Shown here: piece by piece, positions 37,401 through 47,100 of the stretch | How the letters are laid out: each line of letters starts with the position of its first letter | Numbering within the stretch: position 1 is the first letter of the stretch | Assembly (NCBI GenBank): GCA_008921705.1 | Contig: VFFE01007644.1 | Location: 2,004,871 to 2,068,870 of the forward strand | Direction: 5' to 3' | Length of the DNA: 64,000 nucleotides | From: Burhinus oedicnemus | Taxonomy: Eukaryota > Chordata > Aves > Charadriiformes > Burhinidae | The notes under the pieces: model-generated | What the model was told of the DNA's origin: nothing | The model's database searches: none | The model's input: the letters and a program-made list of their open reading frames with translations, nothing else | Translations under genes and position numbers: made by a program

Positions 37401-38631
37401 TATTCTCTATGCAATTTCTCTCGTCCATAAAATAGAGATAGTAGATGAGATGAGAAAATGAGATTAAAAATGTAATTATTCTCCATCTGAATTTCTCCAC
37501 ATAGCTGAGGGACTATTCCAGTAGTAACAATGATGATAATATTTATCCATGCTTTTAAGTACAAATAGACTATGAATAATGGGATGTATTCATAAATATG
37601 TGTGGAAAGTTCATATGTAGCAAAGCTGTTTGAACTGCCTTTTATTTCTTCAGAATTCAGATTCTTAAAACTTCATTTGAAAAGAACATCTACCATACTG
37701 TTGACTATGAAGAACATATTTTTACTTCAGAGGTATGGTGAACTTTTCTTTCTTGTTTTTAATAATTCTTCAATTTTACCAACAGATACTAGTATTGACT
37801 TTTTTTCAAATAAAGTATTTTTCCTCAGCATTGTATTAATGCCAAGTAAGTATTTTTGTAGTTTTTCATTGTCATGAAATATCCTTTAAGGTACCAATAT
37901 TCAGTGTTTTAGGCCTAGATTTTGCCCATTAAAAAGTGTGTGCAATTATCTGTATTCTGTGGCTTTGTTTGCCAGTGTTAATCATCCAAGATAGAGCAAA
38001 TTTAAAACACACGTCCTCTTCCTTAGGCAGGTGGATGCACGTGCATCTGTATCTCCTGGTTATAAACCATTTAGGGATGAAATTGTCTTCTTGAAAATGG
38101 GTTACCAATTGTAAGCAGAGAAGATGCATTCAGTATCTTTTTATAGATGCATCTGATGAAAGAAGACATAAAAGGACTCCAAGAGAAACTTCTTAAAGAA
38201 ATGGTAAATGAAGTTATCTTGTCATCTTTTTTAATTTATTGTTTAAGTATAGCTGTTTGAACACTAAATTACTGAAAATTGTAATTTCTAGTCCCTTATC
38301 AAAAACAAAAATGAGTCAGAATCCAAGTATCACTGACATGTTATACTTTAAACCTTATCTGGGTAATAAAAGCAGCAGGTAGATATTGATATACTGTTTT
38401 AGTTCTGTGTCTTAGTATCTTGAATGTTGATGTGGAAAGGAAAAGTATCATATTTGGTATGTTAAAGCAGCATATACTATGCATCAGAATTAGCATAATT
38501 TTAAAAAAGGAAGATTTTATTTAAAGTATGTGATAAATGTAATCCTTTTTGCACAGCAAGAAGAGGAACTGTGTAATGTTCGCAGAGGATTGCAGACATT
38601 GTTTCAATTGGAAGATAGAATTCTGAAGTGA
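10816..38631 (+). CDS. SYCP2: Synaptonemal complex protein 2, complete, 44 coding exons
   Basis: SYCP2 is the large axial/lateral-element protein of meiotic chromosomes. It binds SYCP3 through a C-terminal coiled coil and recruits HORMAD proteins. The exons I assembled sum to 4350 nt, giving 1449 residues plus TGA, against about 1530 in human. Every junction keeps frame. Recognisable landmarks in order are: ARM-like and Spt16M-like N-terminal domains (about 1-394), KRKVSEASM (about 479-487), [11 protein letters not shown] (833-843) with TDISWL, a basic NLS-like RQKRPRR (925-931), a Ser/Glu-acidic tract (942-950), and a C-terminal coiled coil (about 1285-1449). The start at 10816 has a strong Kozak context in an exon beginning at 10791. 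One intron is best read as AT-AC and two as GC-AG. No frameshift or premature stop is seen. It is convergent with PHACTR3, and PPP1R3D lies upstream on the same strand, as in mammals. Confidence 0.97.
12036..12615 (+). other. SYCP2: Predicted AT-AC intron of SYCP2
   Basis: Exon 3 ends GGGAGG and the intron starts ATAAGTAT. It ends TTTATTTTCCCTTTAC directly before ATGGTTAATTGG. This boundary gives LIGR|MVNWFEK, matching mammalian LIQKMVAWFEK without gap. The donor is the U2-type ATAAGT, not the U12 ATATCC. A canonical GT-AG alternative is nested here: donor GT at 12040-12041 and acceptor AG at 12597-12598. It also keeps frame but inserts seven residues (INLFSLY). Confidence 0.65.
20048..33761 (+). 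CDS. SYCP2: SYCP2 exons 15-35: disordered basic/acidic middle region
   Basis: Coding exons: 20048-20122, 20588-20743, 21830-21929, 23132-23250, 24026-24121, 24251-24323, 24428-24485, 25260-25396, 25739-25836, 26362-26480, 27051-27081, 27693-27757, 27864-27921, 28596-28651, 29187-29235, 29343-29517, 29920-29987, 31619-31798, 32601-32787, 33214-33464, 33591-33761. The translation is Lys/Ser/Glu-rich and poorly conserved except for short islands: [48 protein letters not shown] and [10 protein letters not shown]. The HORMAD-binding closure motif described in mammalian SYCP2 lies just after the globular domain, so it should fall in or next to the first two of these exons. Exon 21830-21929 is easily missed, but it is required to restore frame before 23132. 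Confidence 0.9.
24324..24427 (+). other. SYCP2: GC-AG intron of SYCP2
   Basis: The donor is TTTAG|GCAAGTAA and the acceptor is TCATTTAG. The donor matches U1 well apart from the T-to-C at position 2, the usual pattern of GC-AG introns. Frame across it (L-D-D-A-L-D) requires this boundary. The intron is 104 bp. Confidence 0.8.
29988..31618 (+). other. SYCP2: Long SYCP2 intron, non-coding
   Basis: One of the larger SYCP2 introns. Apart from the SINE-like patch near 31.2 kb and short chance open frames (for example 30760-30993), nothing is recognised. Confidence 0.6.
31165..31260 (+). repeat. Possible old tRNA-derived SINE relic
   Basis: Within the SYCP2 intron 29988-31618, TCTAGTGGTTAA resembles an A box. 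About 40 bp downstream, TACTGGTTCCTG resembles a decayed B box, as in MIR-like or other ancient amniote SINEs. The match is weak and no tail was identified. Confidence 0.25.
34553..38631 (+). CDS. SYCP2: SYCP2 exons 36-44: C-terminal coiled coil binding SYCP3
   Basis: Coding exons: 34553-34643, 35229-35390, 35716-35843, 36512-36606, 36688-36787, 37270-37328, 37654-37732, 38147-38203, 38557-38631. Residues from about 1285 to the end form long heptad-like helices. Conserved stretches are [43 protein letters not shown] and the final coiled segment ending RILK. In mammals this segment forms the SYCP2-SYCP3 heterotetrameric coiled coil that polymerises into axis filaments. Donor 35844 reads GCAAGG rather than GT. 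A bird-type insertion, [11 protein letters not shown] at residues 1199-1209, lies before the coil. Confidence 0.95.
35844..36511 (+). other. SYCP2: Second GC-AG intron of SYCP2
   Basis: The donor ATTGAG|GCAAGG joins KKIE to [12 protein letters not shown] in frame, matching the mammalian coil. Downstream GT sites give the wrong frame or extra unrelated residues. Confidence 0.7.
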
Positions 38632-39255
38632 TGTTTTCAAATACCTTCCTGAAATTCAAGGTGAATATGAACACTCTTTTATAATGTGAAATTTGACAAT
38701 TTTTTTTAACACTCAAGGAAACTATTGTAATGAAAGCATATTTTCCTTAATAATACTAAAATATTTGTGGGTAAGACTTCTCCTTTCGTATGTGAGATTT
38801 GGAATTGTTTTACTGAATCTGCTAAAATGAAATATGTAAATTTTTTTATTTTTAGCACATGCTATTTTTTAAGAAGTCTTTAACAATTTTTACAGGTTGT
38901 TTAACTGACTTAGGGAAATTACTTTGAATTTCACTTTGAATCTAAGTTTTGGGTCTGTGTGTGCAGAACATCCTCTTTTGTCTGATGCAGAATTTTTAGG
39001 GATCAAATTGCCTGTTTTGGTCTCATTCCTATTTGTCTGTGGTGTTACACTTCAGTAGGAGTTTTTAAGAGAAAACAAAGCTCTAAACATTTGGCATTGA
39101 ACTGTGTTGCAAATAGTTGTATTAAATATTTCAAGAAAATATATATTGTCTGTCTTTTTTTTTTTTTTTTTACAAAATGATGTCGTTACTATTTTACTTT
39201 AAATCAGTAACACCTATGGGCATGTCAGTCAAATAAAACTTACTGCTGCGCAAAT
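38632..39255 (+). other. SYCP2: SYCP2 3' UTR with polyadenylation signal at 39232-39237
   Basis: AT-rich sequence after the stop, including a T tract near 39156-39172. AATAAA at 39232-39237 is the first canonical signal and would give a UTR of about 0.6 kb. A weaker ATTAAA lies near 39119. Confidence 0.7.
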
Positions 39256-40814
39256 ATTTCGTGTAAGACAACAGATGGTAAGAGGGTCTGCTATCTGTAG
39301 CTCAGAAATATATCCTACATACTAGTACAATCTATTCCATATACTTAGATTTTAGTTTTCCTAAGAAAATGAGCAGTGAGTCATAATTTACCCTTCTGCT
39401 TTGTTGCCATGTATCAACTGTAAGGTTTCTTCTGAATATTTATGCTGTGCAACTTCTAAGCTAATATTTCTCTTAATTTGCTTTTAAATTAAACAAAAAA
39501 CTACCTTGCATTTTATAGTTCCTTACAACCTTTTAATCTTTCTTAACTTGCAGTCACACATGTATACGCTATAAACTTTTCAGGTTGAGAACAATACCTT
39601 TAATATTTTTCATTTAAGTTCTCTTAAAAAATGTGGATTAAAAACTTACAGCTGATGCAGAGGTAACAGATGCAGAGAGTAACTCATGGAATGTGGGTGT
39701 CTTGGACCTCCTCCACATTACCACATGCAGAGCTGCCCCTTCTCCATGGGACTGACTCCAGATGCACACTCCCGGCATCCCAGGAGCCTGCGCTCGCTCA
39801 AGCACCGCACTGACACACCTTCACAGCTTCTGGAGCAAGGCTGAGAGGGGACATGCTTGTCTGTAGCTGATGTTAAGACCGCAAGGCTCTCAAAATAATA
39901 TATTAGCCAATTATGGGGTGACAGCTCTTCACAACTTAATTACTTTATAGCCCTTATTTTACATACCATTATACCTCTTGTTTTGTCCTTTGGTTGTCTT
40001 TAACGTCATACACACTTCTCTTGTCATTTCTTCCGTTATCCCCTCTACCCTCTGAACTCTTCTATTTTTCCTCAGTTTCCTTTCTACATTCCTAATACTG
40101 CTTTTATTATCAACATACAGACCTTTACTTACAGTAGTGTTCTTTATTGATTTTTTTTCTCGCATGTTACTGTTACCACTGTCTATATCTCTCAAACTTA
40201 TTTTCATTCCAGCTAATTCTGAATGCAGCTATTACGCTATATTGCTATTATTATTGTCTAATATTTTTTTAAAGTCTAATAGACTGGCTTTTATAATTTT
40301 AAGTTGTTGGCTGTTACTTAGGTCTTACATTGATTTGACTTTCTTCAAACTCACCTATCATTTTTTCAGAATATTTATCCAGTTGATATTCCCTGCTGAA
40401 CCTCACCACTACCTGATCTGCATCTTTGGTGATACTTAACCTCTTTCCTTTTATTAACTCTTTGTTGGCTTGCCCATGCAATCTGTCTGTCCTACAGGCA
40501 CTTCATGTATCTTTGATTTATATCTTTACTTGTGTTTATATCTTCACTATTTTTGAGAGTAACAATTTCCTAAAGTTTATTTTCAGAGAGAAAAATGGCA
40601 TGATTTAAAGTTGAATTTTAAGGTAAAGTTAATGTAGAAAACTCTTTGACAGAGGTCCTAAAAGAAAATGGGAAAATCTATTGATTTCTAAATTAACTCT
40701 GTATCTTTATATTAATATTGTCTTTAAAATAAAGAAAAAAGAGAAGTCCGTACTCAGACTGCAGCCTGAACTCGGCACTCACTGAGCTACGTACTGTAAT
40801 TTCAAAGTTTGCCT

Positions 40815-40897
40815 CGCTCGGAGCAGGGGGTGGGGTCCAATGACCTTGGGAAAGGACCTAGGTTCTTACCAACCTAAATTAATCTATGATTTTATGA
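40815..40897 (+). mobile_element. Degenerate CR1 3'-end fragment
   Basis: Shows the CR1 tail pattern GGGGTCCAATGACCTTGGG ... TTCTTACCAACCTAAATTA followed by ATCTATGATTTTATGA, all diverged. Older than the copy at 9.02 kb. Confidence 0.8.
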
Positions 40898-41293
40898 AAA
40901 AGATTGCTTTTATCCTTATTGAAAATAGCATCTGAGAAACAACTTCTTCAATCAGAAATGGATGTGAGATTTCTATCCACTGTGCACTGAGAGTAGAATG
41001 CAGAGTAATTGGTGTTTGTAAACTTCATTGATGGGAAATGGTTTGTTGTAAACAGAAATAGTTGTAAATGAAATATATTTCTTATGAATTAATTTTAAAA
41101 ACAGAAGGCTGTGTTGTCTCTGGAAATTATTATATTGAAATTGCCAGTAAGTAATTGTTCCACTTATCGCATCTACATAAACGTACTTAATGCTTTTCTA
41201 ATTTTTGTGAGCCTCCGATTTTTGTTTGGGTTGGTTTTTTGAGCGTGTGTTCAGTCATCTCCACTAGATGGACCTCATGAGATGTTAAACTTT

Positions 41294-41314
41294 CCCCCCC
41301 CCCCCCTCCCCCCC
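41294..41314. repeat. C-rich tract (C13-T-C7)
   Basis: Long C run; the minus strand is G-rich and could form a G-quadruplex-like structure. Such tracts are also error-prone in sequencing. Confidence 0.85.
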
Positions 41315-41629
41315 GGTCTAATTGAATTTTATCTGTATATGAAGCAGTATTTTTCTCTTAACTGTACAAGGTTTTAAGAAGTGCACTGCAAGGCCCAAAT
41401 TCTTACAGTGGTTGCATACTGGAAAAATAATACAACTGCTAGTTTTAGTGAGGACTCATGATAAAATAGAAGTATGAAAATTTACTGTCCACCTGTCAGT
41501 CTTTACCCCGCCTCATTAACTTCTAAAAAACTTTGAGCAGGTACAATAAAATTTAACAAATGTAAAAATGTGAAGTGTATCACAAGGGAGTGTTCACAAA
41601 GGCAAAGTTCAGCACAGGGAGATTGCTGC

Positions 41630-42075
41630 TTTTTTTTTTTTTTTTTTTTCCCCCTTCCCCTCCTTATTTAGTTTGTGGATGGGAAACCCCAGGTGTCATT
41701 CAAAGCAGGCACCTAAGTGAAGTGATAGGAATTGTGCACTGCAGGTCTGTTTGGTTTTGCCACTGGGAAGAGGCGGCACAAGGAGCATAGCCTCCCTGAG
41801 CTAAACGTGCTGTCCGTGGATGCCATCCCCCATTCCAACAGTAACCGAGCACAATCCATGGCCCAGCGCATGCGTGCAGTCTCCAAATGACTTGATAGAC
41901 TTGCCCAGCAGTAAGCTGACAGTAGTTAGCTGACACTGATCGCCTGTGGCTCTGAAGTAGTCACAACTTTGTCTCTTGCCAGACCAAAGCAGAAAAAAGA
42001 GTGGGATGCTTGTGGTGGAAGGACAGCAGAGAACACGGGGAAGAAGCGAAAGCATATTGTTGTGTAACTGCAAGA
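41630..42075 (-). mobile_element. Possible minus-strand retroposed segment ending in A20
   Basis: Read on the minus strand, a GC-richer block from about 42075 ends in 20 consecutive A (41649-41630), preceded by an AATAAG about 20 bases upstream. That resembles a retrocopy with a poly(A) tail. I found no target-site duplication and no recognisable parent, so it may be only a homopolymer. Confidence 0.2.
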
Positions 42076-42161
42076 TGGTGAAGTCACATTAGTAATACAG
42101 CTCATAGGCATTGTTTGGAATTTTAAAAGCTGCTCTAAGTTACCCTTAAAATATTTTTCTG

Positions 42162-44127
42162 TTTATTTTTCAACATCATTTTAGTGTGTTTTATACAGTA
42201 TTTTTATTACCAGTTAAAGTATGCATCACTGCTAAATAGAAGTGTTACTTTCATGGATTATTAGCCAAGTTTGTAGTTAACAGTGGGTCATCGACTGTTC
42301 TGAAACTAAAAATTGGTTCTTCTGAAGAAACTTTTCTCTCCTTTCTGTTTACCCTTTTGGTATATTACACCTGGACTATCATTATATTGTTGTTTAGAAT
42401 TAACAGTATTTCATTAATAATAAAATTATTGATAAATATAATTAGCAGTATGTTAAAAGGCTAGTTATATTTCTGTGAAAAGCTGGCAAGTTACAGAATT
42501 GCAATAAATAAAAAAAAAATTTTTGGATGAAGTAATTGGCTAATTCAAGTCTTCAACTCATAGGCGCTTAAGTCAAACATTAAAAAGTTGTACAAAATTA
42601 CAGCTAGCTACAATGAAGCTAGCAAGCTTCGTTGGTTCTGGGCACCACATCTCCCATGATTCAGCAGTTTCTTCTGGCATGGCCTTTACTGACATACATC
42701 TTAAGTGTTGTGCTCTATGTTCTTACCTTTGTTTCTTAAATGTTAGTTTATCCAAAGAATAGCACTGTATTTATGTTATTTCATCCCATACTGAGCAGCA
42801 GAAGAGAATTGAAAGTTAGTCCCTCCACTGTTTGCATTGATTCTATTCACCATCTTGCAGCAATTTAGTAGTAGTCTATACAAACAATTTTACATACCTT
42901 ATTTTCTTTCTTGTTTTCATGCTTCATGGAGATCATCTCAACAAACCTACCAGATCGAGAGAGCCTTTTTCAAATTTTTAACAACTTCCTAAAAGGAGAC
43001 CATTTTAGACTATTGTAGAGAAATTTTTGTCCTGTGAGTGTATGTGCCATTTTGTTGCTGTCTGGCTGGGCATGCTTTTCCAGCCATCAGTGTATTTTTT
43101 TTTTCCCTGAGTTTTTTTCCTTTTTAGCTTTTAGTAACATTTTTCCTCTTACTGTCAAGAAAGCATTGAAATTATTTGTTTGCTAAACATCAAAGTACAT
43201 TGTAGCATTTTTATCTATGGTTGTGCATTGAAATTATTTGTTTGCTAAACATCAAAGTACATTGTAGCATTTTTATCTATGGTTGTCCAATTTAGTAATT
43301 TTTGAATGAGAGTAACAGTGAACTTAATTGTCATTCTTCAGAGAGCCAGAACCTCAGCTAGTGTAGAGGGACAATCATGTTATGCCGGTTAGGATCTGGT
43401 CCAGAACACCGATATTCCGTAAGATGGAAAACCTTAATTAAGATCATCCTTTTGAAGACTCTGTGTTGATAAAGAAGCGAAGTGCATAGTAATTGTAATC
43501 TCTTCCCATCTGTCCCTGGGAAAAAAAGAGCTTTAGGAAACTTGTTCATTTCCTGCAATAAGTAGTCATTTAATTAAAGAACAAAAGTAACAGGAATCAA
43601 AAATGCTTGCAGCTGTGATTCTGTTAGACATTATATAAAAAAGAATGAAATTATAATACATTAAATTAGTTTTTAGAACATGAACTTAAGTGTTTTACAA
43701 ACTAATTGCGGTAAGTTCAAAATGTCTTGTCAACATAATACTGAATGACAGTGTGTCATGTCCATTTATGTCAGAGGCCTTGGAATGGTAAAGCCTGTAC
43801 ATGCACAACATCTCCTTTTCCAAGATAAAACAGTTTAAAACAAGTGTTAAAGGAGAGTAGTAGGTTCTTTCAAGTAGCTTTACTTCAGTCTTTTTCAGCA
43901 GATCGTCCCACTCCACAGGCCATTGCTCTTCTGACTTCAGAGCGAAGTACATCTCTGGTGTCTCTTTCTGTAGGTAAGTGCTGCAGAGACTTCATCTGCG
44001 GAGTCCTTCTTTCACATAAGATCAAGGTATCCTGGACTGAACTTTAGGGAAAGACATATATATTCCCTGATGTGTGTTCAGCAGCAATATCAAAAAGTAA
44101 AGACAGATTCTTCTCAGAAGAAAATTT
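42162..44127 (-). other. PHACTR3: Probable PHACTR3 3' UTR
   Basis: Downstream of the stop on the minus strand. Reverse-strand AATAAA signals occur at 42203-42208 and 42162-42167, and an earlier ATTAAA at 43569-43574. Which one is used cannot be told from sequence, so the UTR may be 0.55 or about 1.9 kb. It contains the 62-bp tandem duplication. Confidence 0.45.
43163..43286 (+). repeat. Perfect 62-bp tandem duplication
   Basis: Copies 43163-43224 and 43225-43286 are identical. Recent duplication, or an assembly artefact, in non-coding DNA downstream of the PHACTR3 stop. Confidence 0.95.
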
Positions 44128-44143
44128 CTATGGCCTGTGAAAT
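44128..44143 (-). CDS. PHACTR3: PHACTR3 terminal coding segment (FHRP-stop)
   Basis: Only 16 coding nucleotides. Acceptor CTCCTAG is followed by A TTT CAC AGG CCA TAG, completing R and encoding FHRP, the invariant end of PHACTR proteins. The exon continues as 3' UTR. Confidence 0.85.
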
Positions 44144-47100
44144 CTAGGAGAAATAAGAGACATTTTTCAAACCACTGCAAAATTTTAAAAAAAGAATAAA
44201 TATAGATATAATTTTTAAACAGTCTGTTAGATTAACAAAAAAAAATCATTTTTTTAAAAAACCCTATTCATTCTGTTTAAAGGTACAGTAACAGTATTGA
44301 AGAATATTAGCAACTTTAAGTCTTCATTTTCACCAACGTGTTTCCACAGGGATGCCATGACTAGTGCAGTTACAGTCTAACCAGTTTACAGTTATTTGGG
44401 AGTGCAAATGCAAATACAGCTGTGGGGTTGATTTTGTTTTTTCTTTTAGGAATTAGGCCACAGTTTGTCATTGGAGGAAATACTCCCTGTTGTGCAGTGA
44501 TGTTGTTATTTTGTATGAGTTAAGTAATGTTGAGCTGGTGCTTCAGAAAATACGAGGACATATTGTTGGTTTAATGTACAATAGTCTTAGAGTGTGTCTG
44601 GAATAAATACACTGTTGCTCTGCAGGCTTGTTCTTTTGGCTGAGATACGTAATTAAAGTCCCACTCATTTGTAATGCCTTAGCACTAATTGTAAATTGTA
44701 AGCCTGTTTACTCCTAATACCCTGAACAAATTTTTAAATACATCATTATAATCTACTTAAAGTCCCCAGGTAGCTTCAATCAGAGAAGGTGTATATCACT
44801 TTCAGACTTAAACTGCAGCCATCCCATTTTTTCCCCCCTATATTTTATTCTATCAATGCAGTGATGTGTCACCATAAACATTGAGTCTGAGTCCTGGAAC
44901 GTTAAAAGGGGCCTAACAATTGCATGAACAGTCTAGAATTATATAAATACAGCATTTAGATCAATGTACATTGCATTTACAACTCAAGTGTATTTGCCTA
45001 GACCACCTTTTCACTGAGCATCCAAAGCTCAGTTAAGCCGGAATTCATTCCGAGTTCAGACACAGGCATGGAAATGTGGGCCCAGGCGCTGCTGAGTGAG
45101 CTTTCTAGAATGCGGGACTGCACACCAAGTTCCTTAGTAGAGCGTTAGGCAACTTATTTTAGCAGCAAGCACGCCTGAGAATGCTTACAGACATGGCAAG
45201 AGTACACCGTACTCCCAAGCAACTCTTAAAATTGTGTTTTAAGAGCGATTGGACTTGCTCAAGAGACCTAACAGAAATTGGAGGAAACAACTGATGGTTC
45301 AGTTTTTCTCTAACAGGCTCTTTTTGCAAGTAACAGTGGCTGTGGAATCAGCCTCTCTCACGTTTTTTTCCACTTGGAAAAGGGAAATGAATGTTTTGAT
45401 TCACGTTTAAACATAGTAGCTGCCACCAGCGCTGCCCCACCAAGCAAGCACTGGGCTGGCACTGGCCCAGCCACTGGCAGAGTAGCAGGAGCCCAAAGCA
45501 GATCTCGCCCCCGACCTCTCGGCGGGACTGCGCTAGGTGTGCCCGGGGGCTGCGCTCCTTCCCGTGGCAACTGGATTCAACCGCCACTGAAATCTACAGG
45601 CTGAGTCCATGAGAACGCGTCCGGTTACAACACATGCATTACTTAGGGGCATTATGTAGGTCTTGTTACGGTAGGTAGAATTTCTTAGCAGGGAGGTTGC
45701 AATGTTTGTGATGAGGTTGCACACATGTAATTCAAAAACCTTTATATAGTGTATTAAGTTGTCTGTCTACTTCAAAAAAAAATACTTTTTTCTATGTTAT
45801 ACCGTACATTTAATATTTTGTCATAGCTTTTGAATCTTCAGGGCAAAGAACGTAAGCTGAGTGATGTTCTGGGGGATTCTCAGTACACGCTAATCAAAGC
45901 AAAGAAAAAAAAAAAAGCCAGGTTCTGAACAGGAAGAGAAATACTTCCACTTTCTTTTAAAATAAAGATTCCTTTGCATATTATTCTCCCGCATTCAGCA
46001 TTTAAGAGCAGAATCTACAGATTCGAGCCTCAAGCAGGCTGTTTTTAGCAGGCAATGGCAATAAATAGCTGGAAAACTGACCTTGTCAAATGTTTGCTTG
46101 ATGCATGTACCTCCATTTCATTACTTTTGTATTCGTTTAGCTCTTTCCGAATTGCTGCCTAGGAATTGAAAATAGAAGGTGGTTAACAAATAATTTTGTA
46201 TTTATAACCATCGTAAATAATTTATAAGCATTGTAAAATACCAGACTTGCAGAGCAGAACAGGAGTTTTGTAAAGCAGAAATCATGGGTATTGGGCATAG
46301 CAAAGCGTACTGGGCCAGCAGAGGTGCTGAGCGTTCAGGGCACAGGGACTGGTGCTGCTTCTTACCACTCGTTACTGACTGCTGACGGGGCCGCTTTGGT
46401 CTAGAAGCAATGCTGACAGAAGAATAAAACCACACTGCTTATTGTCTCATGTTTAATAAGATTCCAGTTAAAACTTATTAAAGATTAAGAGAAGTTGCCG
46501 AGAACTTGATCAGCTGGTCAACTGACTTTTATGGACTTTCAACGTGTGTCATTTTAATAAAAATGAGACTGTTTGCCTTATCACAACTTGGAAATACCAG
46601 TTCAGACTGTGTTATCACCTGTATCCATAGGATTGCACAGTCATAAGTGAAGAAAAATGTTCTCTTTTGGTGCTTAATATAATGAAATTCAAGACTATAA
46701 AAGTGAAAGCATTCTTTTGTTTAAATGGCAACTGTGAGTGAACTGGAATGTACTGGTGCTTTCACAGGTTCTTATATATTTGGTACTTCATGGTTTAGCT
46801 ACCTAAAATTATGAGGCTTATACCCAGGTTCATGTTTTATATCAGAGATTTGGCTTATTAAAAGAAAAATTAAGAAAAATAAGGCATTTGTTTACTCTGA
46901 AAGAGAAGTTTTTCAGTCACAAATGCAATGGTCAAACTCCTGACCCTGAATCCCTGACATCTGCCACCTGTATAAGCAGTTGAATTCTGTCACTTTCTTT
47001 TTAGCTTATAAACCTGCCTAGTTTACAATATAAGAACAGTAAAACTAGGAAAAGCCTGATTTTAATACATACCCAGTACGTACAAGGAAAATAGGAAATC

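Larger units (their letters stand above)
39256..42160. other. Intergenic DNA between the convergent SYCP2 and PHACTR3 3' ends
   Basis: No exon structure is seen. It contains an old CR1 tail (about 40815-40897), a C-rich tract (41294-41314), a T20 tract (41630-41649) beside a GC-richer 0.4-kb block, and a GC-richer patch around 39690-39840 without recognisable origin. Confidence 0.6.

Noticed and set aside
45348..45604. GC-rich frames on both strands in a PHACTR3 intron
   Set aside because: No conserved residues, no flanking splice sites in frame with PHACTR3, and frames in opposite directions are equally open.
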